The notes: generated by a model not told the origin, from the letters alone. Counted from the stretch's first letter, positions 20,192-30,213 are shown. The stretch is DNA of 64,000 nt from Dysgonomonas sp. HDW5A (GCF_011299555.1 NZ_CP049857.1:3224001-3288000); one strand, 5' to 3'. Translations and numbers: made by a program.

Positions 20192-20211
20192 AACATTATA
20201 TTCTTTAATTT

Positions 20212-21093
20212 ATGGCTTTTCTGACTCCTGCATCTATTTTGTCCGAAATTGTTAGTGTAAATTATTTACTGATACCGGTTATCAACCGTTTCGGTATCAA
20301 ATTAGGGTTGGAGGATAAATCGGTAAAAACCATCTGCACCGAATATAATCAGAATATTGACTTTTTTCTGACTATTCTGAATACTTATCTCAATGAAGAC
20401 TATTTTCCTGAAAAAAAATTGCAGGAATTTGAAATTGATTTGGTGACCGATTATTTGAAACGAACTGATATGTATTATATGCATGGTCAGATTCCCAATA
20501 TAGAAAAACACCTCAATGCTCTCATCGCTACGAGTGATCCCAATAATAAGCAATTGGAGCTTATCCGTAAATTGTTTTTTCGCTTTAAAGATGCATTAAT
20601 CCACCGGATCAACAACGGTTTGTTGGATGATGATACTTCTCAGGCGTTATTATTGGATTTGAAGAACATTCTGATAAAACATATATCGGGTAGTTTCAAT
20701 GAGAATCTTTGTTATGCAGTTGTATTTTCGGTTGATAGTTTGTTGAACGATCTAAGCAAGCACAACCGTATAAGAGAAAAGATCCTAAAGCCAATGATTG
20801 CCGAATTATCAGAGGCCGGTGTTGATGACTGGCAAAGCTTGATCGGTAAACCCAAAACAAATCTTCTCTTAGAAGAAGATTCTGCCATCTCGGTTCGTGA
20901 ACTGGATGTCTTAAAACTTGTAGCATTAGGTTTACTCAACAAAGAAATAGCAGATCGCCTTAATATCAGCCTTAATACGGTTCTTTCTCACCGCAAAAAT
21001 ATTACAGCTAAATTAGGTATCAAAACAGTATCGGGGCTAATCTTCTACTGTATCAGCCACGGATATATTTCTGCTGATGAGATAGAGTTATGA
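20212..21093 (+). CDS. LuxR-type regulator with degenerate RIC-like (ScdA_N + hemerythrin-like) sensor
   Basis: A 293-residue protein. The C-terminal part (about 220-290) is a LuxR/NarL helix-turn-helix: VRELDVLKLVALGLLNKEIA and LNTVLSHRKNI. The N-terminal 45 residues (SEIVSVNYLLIPVINRFGIKLGL region) resemble the ScdA_N domain of RIC iron-sulfur repair proteins but lack its paired cysteines. Residues about 75-200 resemble an HHE hemerythrin bundle (DYLKRTDMYYMHGQIPNIEK), but the usual iron-binding histidine pair reads TD. It is probably a sensor derived from a di-iron protein; metal binding is doubtful. The 3' end overlaps purU by 6 bp. Confidence 0.7.
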   Translation: MAFLTPASILSEIVSVNYLLIPVINRFGIKLGLEDKSVKTICTEYNQNIDFFLTILNTYLNEDYFPEKKLQEFEIDLVTDYLKRTDMYYMHGQIPNIEKHLNALIATSDPNNKQLELIRKLFFRFKDALIHRINNGLLDDDTSQALLLDLKNILIKHISGSFNENLCYAVVFSVDSLLNDLSKHNRIREKILKPMIAELSEAGVDDWQSLIGKPKTNLLLEEDSAISVRELDVLKLVALGLLNKEIADRLNISLNTVLSHRKNITAKLGIKTVSGLIFYCISHGYISADEIEL

Positions 21094-21948
21094 GAATAAT
21101 ATAGTTTTATTCTTGTAAACTAACACTCTTCTGTTGATATGGTATTCGATACCATGCGACAATACAATTTTCTCTAAATCCTGTCCTTTACGCACCAAAT
21201 CGGAGATGCTGTCGCGATGCGATATGCGTGTAATATCTTGTTCGATAATAGGACCTGCATCCAGTTCAGTTGTAACATAATGGCTTGTTGCACCTATAAT
21301 TTTCACACCTCTTTCGTAAGCTGCATGATATGGCTTTGCTCCAACAAACGCTGGAAGAAATGAATGATGTATATTGATAATCCTGTTTGGGTATTCTTTG
21401 ATGAATTCGTCTGTCAGAATTTGCATATAACGTGCCAAAACAATAAAATCGATGCCTTTTTCTTTGAGTAGAGCCTTTTGTTTGGCTTCCATCTCTTCTT
21501 TATTCTCTTTGGTGATTTTGATTACCTGATATTCTATCCCAAATTTCTCGGCAACCCAGCGTAAATCTTCGTGATTACTTATAATAAGCGGTATCTCAAC
21601 GTTCCATTCGCCTGCAGTATAACGTGCCAGAATATCGAAAAGGCAATGTGACATTTTAGATACAAATACTGCCATTTTCGGTGTATAATCATTGAAATAC
21701 AGTCTGAAAGTCATCTCAAACTTATTGGCATACATGGTCTGAAAATATTCTCCAATCTTATCTTTGGGAATCAAAAAATTCTCGATATCCCATTCGACCC
21801 GCATAAAGAAAATATCTTCTTGCTTATCTACATGTTGTTCGAGTTGAATGATATTTCCTCTGTTTACACAGATAAAATCAGTAACGGCAGCTACTAAACC
21901 CGGCTGATCGGGAGAATAAATCAGAATAATAGCACGAGAATCTTTCAT
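21088..21948 (-). CDS. purU: Formyltetrahydrofolate deformylase
   Basis: The 286-residue enzyme hydrolyses 10-formyl-THF to formate and THF, balancing one-carbon pools and supplying formate for purine synthesis. An N-terminal ACT domain (ILIYSPDQPGLVAAVTDFI) is followed by a formyltransferase domain with AVFVSKMSHCLFDIL, the catalytic Asn/His region RIINIHHSFLPAFVGAKPY and the Asp loop ATSHYVTTELDAGPII. Full length for the family. Convergent 6-bp overlap with the LuxR-type gene and 40 nt downstream of the secreted-protein gene. Confidence 0.93.
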   Translation of the reverse strand: MKDSRAIILIYSPDQPGLVAAVTDFICVNRGNIIQLEQHVDKQEDIFFMRVEWDIENFLIPKDKIGEYFQTMYANKFEMTFRLYFNDYTPKMAVFVSKMSHCLFDILARYTAGEWNVEIPLIISNHEDLRWVAEKFGIEYQVIKITKENKEEMEAKQKALLKEKGIDFIVLARYMQILTDEFIKEYPNRIINIHHSFLPAFVGAKPYHAAYERGVKIIGATSHYVTTELDAGPIIEQDITRISHRDSISDLVRKGQDLEKIVLSHGIEYHINRRVLVYKNKTILFS

Positions 21949-21988
21949 TGTACGAATCGTATTTTATAGTAGATGAACTATTAAATTT

Positions 21989-23047
21989 TTAGTTGGAATC
22001 ATTGCCACCGTAGAAATATAGGTCGGTAAATGTTTGACGATCTACCTTCTCCCTGTATTTTTCTACCCATTCTTCATAGAAATATTCCGTATATAAAACA
22101 CCAGCTTCCATTGTATATTTTGCAAAAGGTTTGCCTAATACGGGGTGTTTTTTTAGACCAAATGTTTGAGAAGTTCCGTTATCAAATTTGCAATCCATAT
22201 CGTTTGACCATATAAGGATTACCTCTTTGTTGTTGACAACTTGTGTCGGATAGAAATAGACGCACTGCCCGTGGTATTTAAAAGCGATTGTTTTTTCCGA
22301 AATAGCTATGTCTACCTCCTCGTTTGACCACGATCCGAAAATTGTATTCTTATTATCGTAATCAATTATATTATCATATTCTTGAGAATACGTTAGTATT
22401 TGTCCATTTTCGTCAAAAAGTTCAATCTTTACAATTTTCCACTTGCCTTGCTCCAGTTCGAGAGACACTCTGGCATTACGATCTTTCGAAATTACGGGTG
22501 CTACACCGAAGTCGGAGTATATAAATGCTACATCTACGTAAGCCGATAAACCATCGTTGTTTATGTGGGTTTGAATGGCTTTTACATCTTGATACGTGTC
22601 TTGGCTTGAGATCCAGTACAGGTACTCAAATTGAGGACAAAAGCCATTGAAGCCGTAAGCGTCGCCACTTTCATATACTTTATAGTGAACCGTCTTCACA
22701 TAGTCTTCGCACATCGAATTTCTCTGTCTTTCCGATTCTATAAATTTCTCAGAAATGGTTCCTAGCTTTTTAAGTTCATTGAAGTATGGTTCGGAATCCA
22801 ATTTGCACATACCCTTTTCATCCTCTATAATGCTTACTTCAAAAGGTATTGTAACATCATCGTTATTAATGGCACTCAAATACCATTTGTAAAACGATAA
22901 GCCAGCTTTCTCTACTTCTGAAATTTGGTCATTGTTGGATGTTGTCTTCGTCTGCTTTTCCGAGCCTGAAGGGTTTGCTTGTATTGTATTCTTATTGTTA
23001 CACAATAAAAGCAAGAATACGATAGTGAACTGAATTGTTTTAATCAT
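21989..23047 (-). CDS. Exported protein of unknown function
   Basis: A 352-residue protein with an N-terminal hydrophobic signal ([16 protein letters not shown]), either cleaved or acylated at the Cys around residue 16. The mature region contains [17 protein letters not shown] and [28 protein letters not shown], patterns seen in DUF3828-type secreted proteins; this is a tentative family call. A second half with short beta-like segments includes [19 protein letters not shown]. Its start overlaps the end of parE by 8 bp on the same strand, so it is translationally linked to the topoisomerase gene although no functional link is apparent. Confidence 0.65.
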   Translation of the reverse strand: MIKTIQFTIVFLLLLCNNKNTIQANPSGSEKQTKTTSNNDQISEVEKAGLSFYKWYLSAINNDDVTIPFEVSIIEDEKGMCKLDSEPYFNELKKLGTISEKFIESERQRNSMCEDYVKTVHYKVYESGDAYGFNGFCPQFEYLYWISSQDTYQDVKAIQTHINNDGLSAYVDVAFIYSDFGVAPVISKDRNARVSLELEQGKWKIVKIELFDENGQILTYSQEYDNIIDYDNKNTIFGSWSNEEVDIAISEKTIAFKYHGQCVYFYPTQVVNNKEVILIWSNDMDCKFDNGTSQTFGLKKHPVLGKPFAKYTMEAGVLYTEYFYEEWVEKYREKVDRQTFTDLYFYGGNDSN

Positions 23048-24896
23048 CTATCTGAACAAGATTGTCAATAATAAATACTTGTCGTTCAGGTGTGTTTTTA
23101 CCCATATAGAAGTTGAGCATATCTTTTACCAAGTCTTCTTTCTTCATGGTCACTTTATCCAGGCGTATATCTTTTCCTATAAAATGTTGAAACTCATCAG
23201 GCGAAATTTCTCCCAATCCTTTAAATCGGGTAATTTCGGGATTAACACCTAGTTTATTGATCGCTGCGACACGCTCTTCTTCACTGTAACAATAGATCGT
23301 CTCTTTTTTGTTACGTACACGAAACAGAGGTGTTTGCAATATATATACATGATTTTTTTTCACCAGATCGGGGAAGAATTGCAAGAAAAAAGTAAGCAAC
23401 AACAGGCGGATGTGCATACCATCGGTATCGGCATCGGTTGCTATAATTACCTTGTTGTATCTTAAACCATCCAAGCCATCTTCTATGTTGAGAGCGGCTT
23501 GCAGAAGGTTAAACTCTTCGTTTTCATATACAATCTTTTTGGTCAGTCCGAAACTGTTCAGAGGCTTACCTCTCAAACTGAATACTGCTTGTAGATTGGG
23601 GTTACGGCTTTTGGTGATAGATCCACTAGCTGAGTCTCCCTCAGTAATGAAGATAGACGATTCGTCTAAGTTATCACCTTTCGTATCATTGTAATGGATA
23701 CGGCAGTCACGAAGTTTTTTATTGTGAAGGTTCGATTTTTTAGCACGTTCGCGAGCCAGCTTTGTAACTCCGGCAATTGCTTTACGTTCTTTCTCAGAAT
23801 CGAGAATCTTCTTCAATAAAGTTTCGGAAGTTTCCGAATCTTTGTGCAGATAATTATCTAGCTCTTTTTTGATGAAGTCACCAATAAATTTCTGAACCGA
23901 TGGACCATTGGGTCCCATATCCTTAGACCCTAATTTAGTCTTTGTTTGCGACTCAAAAACAGGTTCTTCGACTTTTATGCTGACTGCTGCAACTATACCG
24001 CTTCTGATGTCGGCATAGTCGAAGTTTTTTGCATAATATTCTTTGATAACACGTGAGACTGTCTCCCGGAAAGCCGATTGATGTGTTCCTCCCTGTGTTG
24101 TATGTTGTCCGTTGACAAACGAATAGTATTCTTCTCCGTACTGATTAGTGTGGGTTATTACAATTTCAATATCGGTATCCTTGAGATGTATGATAGGGTA
24201 GAGGGCTTCCGAAGTCATATTTTCATTCAGAAGATCTACTAAACCATTCTTCGATAAGAATTTCTTTCCGTTGTAAATTATTGTTAGCCCCGTATTTAGG
24301 TAAACATAGTTTTTGAGTAAGCTTTCGACATACTCATCTCTATATAGATATTCTCCGAATATGGTTGCATCGGGAATAAATTCGACCAGCGTACCATTAT
24401 TTTGAGTTGTGGGTTCTATGGGAGTTTCTCCGGTAACTATCGCTTTGCTGTATTCGACAGAAACGGTTTGTTTTTCTCTAAATGCCTGTATCTTGAAATA
24501 AGATGATAAAGCATTTACAGCTTTTATACCGACACCATTAAGACCTACTGATTTTTTAAATGCTTTGGAGTCATATTTGGCACCTGTATTCATTTTAGAT
24601 GACACGTCCTTTACTTTACCGAGAGGTACACCTCGACCGTGGTCACGTATAAATACTTCACCGTTTGCTATTGTTACTTCTATTGTTTTTCCAAACCCCA
24701 TCATGTATTCGTCGATAGAGTTGTCAAGTACTTCTTTCAGAAGGACATATATTCCATCGTCGGGAGAAGTACCGTCGCCAAGTTTTCCGATATACATACC
24801 AGGGCGTCGACGTATATGCTCCTGCCAATCAAGAGTTTTAATGTCATCGTCAGAGTAATTTTCTTGAGGTAAATTGATGTCTAATTCTTCTTCCAT
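23040..24896 (-). CDS. parE: DNA topoisomerase IV subunit B (ParE)
   Basis: A 618-residue type IIA topoisomerase ATPase subunit, which with ParC decatenates daughter chromosomes. GHKL motifs: [94 protein letters not shown] and LRGKPLN are the forms seen in Bacteroidota ParE and distinguish it from GyrB. parC, which often lies close by in Bacteroidales, is not in the window; instead an exported protein gene overlaps its 3' end. Confidence 0.92.
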   Translation of the reverse strand: MEEELDINLPQENYSDDDIKTLDWQEHIRRRPGMYIGKLGDGTSPDDGIYVLLKEVLDNSIDEYMMGFGKTIEVTIANGEVFIRDHGRGVPLGKVKDVSSKMNTGAKYDSKAFKKSVGLNGVGIKAVNALSSYFKIQAFREKQTVSVEYSKAIVTGETPIEPTTQNNGTLVEFIPDATIFGEYLYRDEYVESLLKNYVYLNTGLTIIYNGKKFLSKNGLVDLLNENMTSEALYPIIHLKDTDIEIVITHTNQYGEEYYSFVNGQHTTQGGTHQSAFRETVSRVIKEYYAKNFDYADIRSGIVAAVSIKVEEPVFESQTKTKLGSKDMGPNGPSVQKFIGDFIKKELDNYLHKDSETSETLLKKILDSEKERKAIAGVTKLARERAKKSNLHNKKLRDCRIHYNDTKGDNLDESSIFITEGDSASGSITKSRNPNLQAVFSLRGKPLNSFGLTKKIVYENEEFNLLQAALNIEDGLDGLRYNKVIIATDADTDGMHIRLLLLTFFLQFFPDLVKKNHVYILQTPLFRVRNKKETIYCYSEEERVAAINKLGVNPEITRFKGLGEISPDEFQHFIGKDIRLDKVTMKKEDLVKDMLNFYMGKNTPERQVFIIDNLVQIDD

Positions 24897-24975
24897 AAAT
24901 ATTTGCGTATCTAAAATCAGCTTTCAAGCAAAGATAGTGAAATTTTAGAAAATGAATCAAGCGAAATTTATTATT

Positions 24976-24990
24976 AAGGTCTCAGATCTT
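24976..24990 (-). repeat. Dispersed palindrome, copy 5
   Basis: Reads AAGATCTGAGACCTT on the minus strand with left flank AATAAA. It is 79 nt upstream of parE and codirectional with it. Confidence 0.7.
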
Positions 24991-25070
24991 TTTATTGCTT
25001 TAGAAAGTGAAGGTATTTAAGCGTATTATGATTCTAAAGGGTATTTATTTATATCTAAAATATTTGCACA

Positions 25071-25102
25071 AAAAAAGTAGCATAATTAATCTTATGCTAC
25101 TT
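25071..25102 (-). terminator. Intrinsic terminator after the GNAT-like gene
   Basis: Perfect 11-bp stem AAGTAGCATAA / TTATGCTACTT with T-run on the minus strand, 17 nt past the stop at 25119. Confidence 0.8.
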
Positions 25103-25118
25103 CCTCTGTTTTTTTCTT

Positions 25119-26249
25119 TTATATCTTTTTCGTATATGCTCTTCTAGTCTTATGGTGTTCGGCATTAAAACCATCCCAGAGAGCCGAGACTTTATTGTTT
25201 TGTTCCAATTCTGGATTACTTTCAGCAAAATGGAAACCGCTTTTGTGTGCAGATGGAATAAAATCATTGAAAATCATTGCATTTACTCCTTTTCCCTGAT
25301 ATTCGGGTGCAATACCGATTAATAAGAGGTCAATTACTTTATTGCTTTTAAATTTCAGAGCCTTAAGCAGGTGATACCAACCTGTCGGGAATAATTTCCC
25401 TCCTGATTTTTGTAAAGCCAGTGATAAACTGGGCATTCCGATTCCAAAAGCAACAAGTTCGTCTGTTTCCTCCTTTATGATAAGAGAAACAATATCCCAT
25501 CGAAGCAGGGGAACATACATCTTTACGTAATAATCAATTTGCTTTTGAGTAAGAGGTACAAATCCGTATAGTGGAGCATATGCTTCGTTCAGTAAGTTGA
25601 ATACTTTATCAACATAAGGGGTTATCTGCTTTAAATTTTTGAATTTCAGAAGCTTTAATCCATATTTATTGGCAACTATATTGGCTATACGTTGATGTCT
25701 TTCGGGAACAGCTTTTGGAACGGGTATATAAAATTCGTGCCAGTCTACATCTTTTTCATATCCTATCCGCTCTATTTGATCTTTATAATATGGGTAACTG
25801 TAAGTTGTTGCCATAGTGGTTATTCTATCATAACCGAATACCAAAAGACCTTCGTGATCAAGATCGGTAAATCCCATCGGGCCTTGTATCGCATCCATTC
25901 CTTTATTGCGTGCCCATTCTTCTGCCGTATTGAAGAGTGCATCTACAACCTCATTGTCATCGATAAAATCAACAAAACCAAAACGTGCATGTTTTTGTTT
26001 CCATATTTCATTTGATCTGTGATTGATGATAGCTGCAATACGCCCAACGATTTTATCGCCTCTGTAGGCTAAAAAGAGTTGTTGCTCACAAAAGTCAAAT
26101 GCAGGATTTTTACTCGAATCAAGAGTACCCAGTTCATCTAAAACTAAAGATGGTACATAATAGGGGCAATCTTTATACAGATTTATAGGGAATTTGATAA
26201 ATTTCTTTTTAGATGCTTTATCACTTATAGGGACAATTCTTACCGACAT
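25119..26249 (-). CDS. GNAT-fold N-acetyltransferase-like protein, Bacteroidota type
   Basis: A cytoplasmic protein of 376 residues from the ATG at 26249 (MSVRIVPI); an ATG 7 codons earlier is possible. It matches a large family of two-lobed GNAT-like proteins common in Bacteroidetes: FPINLYKDCPYYVPSLVLDE near the start, LAYRGDKIVGRIAAIINH, IQGPMGFTDLDHEGLLV, and a second GNAT lobe LIGIAPEYQGKGVNAMIF. The EYQGKGV segment is the acetyl-CoA pyrophosphate loop. The substrate is not known. It forms a single-gene unit closed by the terminator at 25071. Confidence 0.75.
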   Translation of the reverse strand: MSVRIVPISDKASKKKFIKFPINLYKDCPYYVPSLVLDELGTLDSSKNPAFDFCEQQLFLAYRGDKIVGRIAAIINHRSNEIWKQKHARFGFVDFIDDNEVVDALFNTAEEWARNKGMDAIQGPMGFTDLDHEGLLVFGYDRITTMATTYSYPYYKDQIERIGYEKDVDWHEFYIPVPKAVPERHQRIANIVANKYGLKLLKFKNLKQITPYVDKVFNLLNEAYAPLYGFVPLTQKQIDYYVKMYVPLLRWDIVSLIIKEETDELVAFGIGMPSLSLALQKSGGKLFPTGWYHLLKALKFKSNKVIDLLLIGIAPEYQGKGVNAMIFNDFIPSAHKSGFHFAESNPELEQNNKVSALWDGFNAEHHKTRRAYTKKI

Positions 26250-26352
26250 TCTTTTTTTATAAATAATCAATAATTAAGTAAAACTACATAATTTATTATT
26301 ACATTTTATCATAGTAACTATCTCCATTTGCTATGATTTCCAAGACAATAAA

Positions 26353-26368
26353 AGGATCCGAGACCTTA
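26353..26368 (+). repeat. Dispersed palindrome, copy 6
   Basis: AAGGATCCGAGACCTT, one base longer than the others and less symmetric, with left flank CAATAA. It lies between the GNAT-like gene and the NlpC/P60 gene. Confidence 0.6.
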
Positions 26369-26417
26369 CTGCTTTTCGACTTTGTGGCAAAGATAAGATT
26401 TTTTACTGAAAGTGAGT

Positions 26418-27197
26418 TTATACTCGTTTTATTGTTGAAAGAGTGTGTGTATAATTGCCAGACTCTTTGTTGTAAATTCCTTGTGAATCAATCGTGTCGA
26501 TTCTGACTCTTCCCGAGGCATGTATGACTTTATTATTTCCTAAGAAAATTCCGACATGATTGATGCGATTATTCTTTTCGAAAAATAAAAGATCAGTAGG
26601 CTGTGCTTCCTCCAATGAATTTACTTTTGTACCTTCCAAAGCTTGCACTCTGGCATCCCGAGGTAGTAAAAAACCATTCAAAGAGAATACAACCTGTGCA
26701 AGTCCCGAGCAATCAATTCCCATTATGTTTTTACCTCCCCATAGATAAGGAGCATTAAGAAACAGCATAGCCGTAGCTATTATATTTTCGTTGCTGCTTT
26801 GAGGAAGATAAGTGACAAAAGTGGGGTGAATTTGAAAGACTTTTCCTCCAATTTCAAAATTACTTTTATCGATGTTGTAGCGTGGCAGTATACTTCCCGC
26901 AGATAGTCTGTATACTGTTTTATCAGTCATGCAGAATACGTCAGCTATAGGTACACATGTTCGAAATACCGGTCCGGTATTGATTTCGTTATAAGTTTCT
27001 TCATCTATTTCATACAAAACTTTAAAGTCTACCCAGCCTTGATAACCATCTCTGTAGTTCCTTATTTTGATGAATGAGCCTGCCTCTTCGGTTAATTCAC
27101 AAGTGTCACCAAAAAGTAATTGACTCACCATTTCAGATGCTTCACTGGCTTCTGAACGAATGGGTAGAGCTGTATTTAAATAAATAGCATATTTCAT
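26418..27197 (-). CDS. NlpC/P60 (C40) cell-wall endopeptidase, YkfC-like
   Basis: The 259-residue protein has two SH3-type segments (residues about 1-130; TCELTEEAGSFIKIRNYRDG, WVDFKVLYEI) followed by a C40 catalytic domain: the Cys in GIDCSGLAQVVF, His in NHVGIFLGNN and a third polar residue in VIHASGRVRID. This domain order matches gamma-D-glutamyl-L-diamino acid endopeptidases that cleave muropeptides during recycling. There is no clear signal peptide, in keeping with a cytoplasmic recycling role, and it complements the LD-carboxypeptidase at 3.6 kb. Confidence 0.85.
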   Translation of the reverse strand: MKYAIYLNTALPIRSEASEASEMVSQLLFGDTCELTEEAGSFIKIRNYRDGYQGWVDFKVLYEIDEETYNEINTGPVFRTCVPIADVFCMTDKTVYRLSAGSILPRYNIDKSNFEIGGKVFQIHPTFVTYLPQSSNENIIATAMLFLNAPYLWGGKNIMGIDCSGLAQVVFSLNGFLLPRDARVQALEGTKVNSLEEAQPTDLLFFEKNNRINHVGIFLGNNKVIHASGRVRIDTIDSQGIYNKESGNYTHTLSTIKRV

Positions 27198-27278
27198 ATT
27201 CTGAAAAATATAATGACTGTAATTGTCTGTCTCTGTTTTGCTTACTCAAAGCAAGAAATAATTCTGCTAATTTAGACT

Positions 27279-27866
27279 TTATTTATACTGATAATGTCCT
27301 ACGATTTTCCATGCAAAAAGCCTATCTTCTATAACCTGACCGCCTCCGATATTATGCACAATGAGGTGTCTTTTACCGTCTTTCGATTTTCTGTCGACCA
27401 CTATACCTATATGTGCCAATCCATTATCGAGAGTCCACGATACTATATCTCCCGGCTGATAATCTTCCGCATTGGTGGATATCGGCTTTGCAATACCGTT
27501 GCGGGTGAAAAATGTTTCGAGATTATACACTCGGCGATGATCTATATTTGTATCTGTTTTTTTTAGTCCCCATTTTTTCTGGCTAGGGTATTTGCTGAAA
27601 TTGGCTTTCATATCTTCATGTACCTTTTTCTGAAGATCTATGTTCATTTTACGATATGCCCTTATTACAACATCGGTACATACCCCTTTGTTTGCGGGAA
27701 CATCTCCATTCGGATAAGGGATCGAGAAATAAGTAGGGTCGTACGTTACTTTTGACCTTGTTAAATCTATTGCTGCATCAGATAATTGATTGTAGAAATC
27801 CTTTTCTTGGGAGGATACCACAAAGCAACTGTAAAAGTATATAATTATAAAAAGTAATTTATTCAT
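27279..27866 (-). CDS. DUF1287 protein, exported NlpC/P60-like
   Basis: A 195-residue protein with a signal peptide (MNKLLFIIIYFYSCFVVSS). The DUF1287 signature is clear: PNGDVPANKGVCTDVVIRAYR with the probable catalytic Cys, NIDHRRVYNLETFF, and DIVSWTLDNGLAHIGIVVD with the His. DUF1287 belongs to the papain/NlpC-like clan and probably acts on peptidoglycan peptides in the periplasm; the reaction is not established. Located 81 nt upstream of another NlpC/P60 gene on the same strand. Confidence 0.85.
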   Translation of the reverse strand: MNKLLFIIIYFYSCFVVSSQEKDFYNQLSDAAIDLTRSKVTYDPTYFSIPYPNGDVPANKGVCTDVVIRAYRKMNIDLQKKVHEDMKANFSKYPSQKKWGLKKTDTNIDHRRVYNLETFFTRNGIAKPISTNAEDYQPGDIVSWTLDNGLAHIGIVVDRKSKDGKRHLIVHNIGGGQVIEDRLFAWKIVGHYQYK

Positions 27867-27878
27867 TATTCAGATATT

Positions 27879-27893
27879 AAAGTCTTAGACTTT
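27879..27893 (-). repeat. Dispersed palindrome, copy 7 (compensatory change)
   Basis: Reads AAAGTCTAAGACTTT on the minus strand. The third base of the left arm and its partner are both changed (G-C to A-T), keeping perfect symmetry. It ends 12 nt before the DUF1287 ATG and is codirectional. Confidence 0.75.
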
Positions 27894-27981
27894 TTTATAC
27901 TGTGACAAAAATAATTGAAAAGCTTTTCTTGTACAAGAACAAAGATAGTTTCCAACTGCCAATGCAGTATATGTGTGTTAT

Positions 27982-29034
27982 TTATTGTGTGATGCGTTTT
28001 AGTTTTACAAATAATGTGGATGCTTTTTGCTCAATAGAATCTAAAATAGGCTTGAATATGATTTGTCTTACTTTTTCTATACATGCACATAGTATAAATA
28101 TAAGCATTGCCATTCCTATTAATGCCAGGCCAAAAAGTAGAGGGTTTGCTATTACATTATTTACTTGTTCAACAACACCTTTAATCAGTAAACGAGTGTC
28201 GGTCGTATCATGGATCATATATACTCCAAAGCATAATGGAGCTATTTTATTTATTATATTACTCTGTATTTTTATTTTTCTAAAAGTGTAAAAAAAGAAA
28301 ATTGCTCCAAGGATAACCAGAGGGCATCCGTATGATACTAGCCGTTCTGCAGTATTTGTATAATTGATAGAGAGTAGGATATAAACAAGTAATAATGTCA
28401 GGAGAAAAGTGCATATATACAGAATCAAAGGTCTTTTAAGGTCTTTAATATATTTACCACAAAAACGGGCGATAATATATATTGACAGAAGGGTGAAAAA
28501 ACTATGCCCACTACCCGAATAGAAATTATAACCCATTATTGGGTAACTACTATTTATATATACCAGAATAATGACAATAAGACCCGATTGGTATATGTTT
28601 AGAGATTCGATACCTTTATTGATGAAAGGCGATAATATATAAACGCCCAGAAAAGCATTTAAGAACCACCATTGTGCGTATGTTACAGGAAAAAAGCTAT
28701 GAATGAAATCGGGTGTCGAGTAAGCTTCCTTAGCTATAAAACCATGATATATGATATAGGTGGCTACCGAATAGAAAGTTGCCTGTAAGATAAACGAAAG
28801 TAGTGTTTTTACCTTAAATTTAATACCATAATAACCGGAAATGAATACAAAACAATTTACTGCAATAATGGTAAAGATATTCAAAGATACAAGCAATGTA
28901 CTTTTAGAAGGACTGCTATTTTGGCATCCATGTACAATCAGGTGATGTATAATAATCATAATCATCAGAACTATCCGTAACAGTTCTATATTTGATTCAC
29001 GATTTTTAGTGTTAGTGTTGAGTGTTGAAGCCAT
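27982..29034 (-). CDS. Membrane acyltransferase (acyltransferase 3 family), tandem copy A
   Basis: About 350 residues from the ATG at 29034 (MASTLNTNTKNRESN); the frame is open further upstream into the preceding gene, but that extension has no similarity to copy B. It has about 10 transmembrane segments. The first helix carries the catalytic His pair in MIIIHHLIVHG. Acyltransferase-3 proteins O-acetylate or O-acylate surface glycans from the cytoplasmic membrane. It is highly similar to copy B throughout (NIELLRIVLM, NCFVFISGYYGIKFKVKTL, CACIEKVRQIIFKP), indicating tandem duplication. Confidence 0.8.
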   Translation of the reverse strand: MASTLNTNTKNRESNIELLRIVLMIMIIIHHLIVHGCQNSSPSKSTLLVSLNIFTIIAVNCFVFISGYYGIKFKVKTLLSFILQATFYSVATYIIYHGFIAKEAYSTPDFIHSFFPVTYAQWWFLNAFLGVYILSPFINKGIESLNIYQSGLIVIILVYINSSYPIMGYNFYSGSGHSFFTLLSIYIIARFCGKYIKDLKRPLILYICTFLLTLLLVYILLSINYTNTAERLVSYGCPLVILGAIFFFYTFRKIKIQSNIINKIAPLCFGVYMIHDTTDTRLLIKGVVEQVNNVIANPLLFGLALIGMAMLIFILCACIEKVRQIIFKPILDSIEQKASTLFVKLKRITQ

Positions 29035-29081
29035 AGTGATTTTACAGTTTATTTTCGAGTGTGACAGGCTCTGTTTGTTTA

Positions 29082-30146
29082 TTAGGTGTCTATTTGATAT
29101 GTTTCTATTTTCTTTGAAATATAATTTAATACTGGTTTGAATATAATTTGCCTTATTTTCTCGATACATGCACATATCGAAAATACAATTAGTGTTGTTA
29201 GTAATAGAATACCGATCATGGTAAAATTATTATCTATTTTACTGTTCATGCTCTTAATAAAAGTCATTATTGTAGTTTTTATTATTCCTGAGTCATGAAG
29301 TAGATAGATACCAAATGTGAGAGGAGCAATTTTATTTATTAATTTGTTTTTAATTTTAATTTTCTTGAAAAGGTAGAAAAATAAAGCTGCAGCTGCTATA
29401 ATCCATATGCAGTTATATGCCATTAGTCGCCATGTGAGAAGTTGCCTGTCTTGACTAAAGCATGTGTATATTATGATAAAACTGATGAGGAAGACGGACA
29501 GGTATACAGGGAGAATGTTTTTTATTTCTGTAATGTATCTATGGCAATAGCGGGCTATAATATAAACTATTAATAAGTTGAAAAACGAATACCCGTCTTG
29601 TGTATAAAAATTATATCCGACCAAAGGATAACCTCCTCCTATAATAAACAGTAGGACTATAAGTATGATAGTTTGTTTTTTACTGATGTTTTCCAGCCCT
29701 TTGTTTATTATCGGTGATAGTATAAATAGTGCGATGTAGGCATTAAGAAACCACCAGTTTACATATGTGATGGGGAAGAAGCTTCTTCGGAGTTCTGAAT
29801 ATGATACCGGGCTATCATGTATTACACACTTTAACAAGTACAATGAAACAGAATAAAACAGAGCTTGTAGTACAAATGCAATTAATGTTTTTACTTTGAA
29901 TTTTATACCATAAAATCCGGAGATAAATACAAAACAGTTAACAGCTATTATTGTAAATGTATTTAAGAATAGAAATAGGGCATCTTTATTTGTTTTCTGA
30001 TAGTCTCCGGTACTTATAAGGCTTAAATCGCATCCATGCACAATCAGATGATGCATAATGATCATGAGCATAAGAACTATCCGTAGCAGTTCTATATTCG
30101 ATTCCCGATTTTTAGCGTTAGTTAGTTCCTTCTCCATATTCTTCAC
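29082..30146 (-). CDS. Membrane acyltransferase (acyltransferase 3 family), tandem copy B
   Basis: A 354-residue integral membrane protein and close paralogue of the adjacent copy A. It begins MKNMEKELTNAKNRESNIE; a start at the second Met is possible. The catalytic region reads MIIMHHLIVHGCD, and shared blocks include NCFVFISGFYGIKFKVKTL and CACIEKIRQIIFKPVLNYI. About 10 transmembrane helices. Likely role is O-acetylation of a cell-surface polysaccharide; no glycan biosynthesis genes are adjacent. The two copies are separated by 47 nt. Confidence 0.8.
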   Translation of the reverse strand: MKNMEKELTNAKNRESNIELLRIVLMLMIIMHHLIVHGCDLSLISTGDYQKTNKDALFLFLNTFTIIAVNCFVFISGFYGIKFKVKTLIAFVLQALFYSVSLYLLKCVIHDSPVSYSELRRSFFPITYVNWWFLNAYIALFILSPIINKGLENISKKQTIILIVLLFIIGGGYPLVGYNFYTQDGYSFFNLLIVYIIARYCHRYITEIKNILPVYLSVFLISFIIIYTCFSQDRQLLTWRLMAYNCIWIIAAAALFFYLFKKIKIKNKLINKIAPLTFGIYLLHDSGIIKTTIMTFIKSMNSKIDNNFTMIGILLLTTLIVFSICACIEKIRQIIFKPVLNYISKKIETYQIDT

Positions 30147-30172
30147 CTTGTTGAGTGATGTGCTAACAAAAT

Positions 30173-30213
30173 AAAACGATTCAATACTGGTTTATTTTAT
30201 ATTGAATCGTTTT
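30173..30213 (-). terminator. Inverted repeat, probable terminator after alaS
   Basis: Perfect 14-bp arms AAAACGATTCAATA / TATTGAATCGTTTT, about 105 nt beyond the alaS stop; on the minus strand the stem ends in TTTT. Confidence 0.6.
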
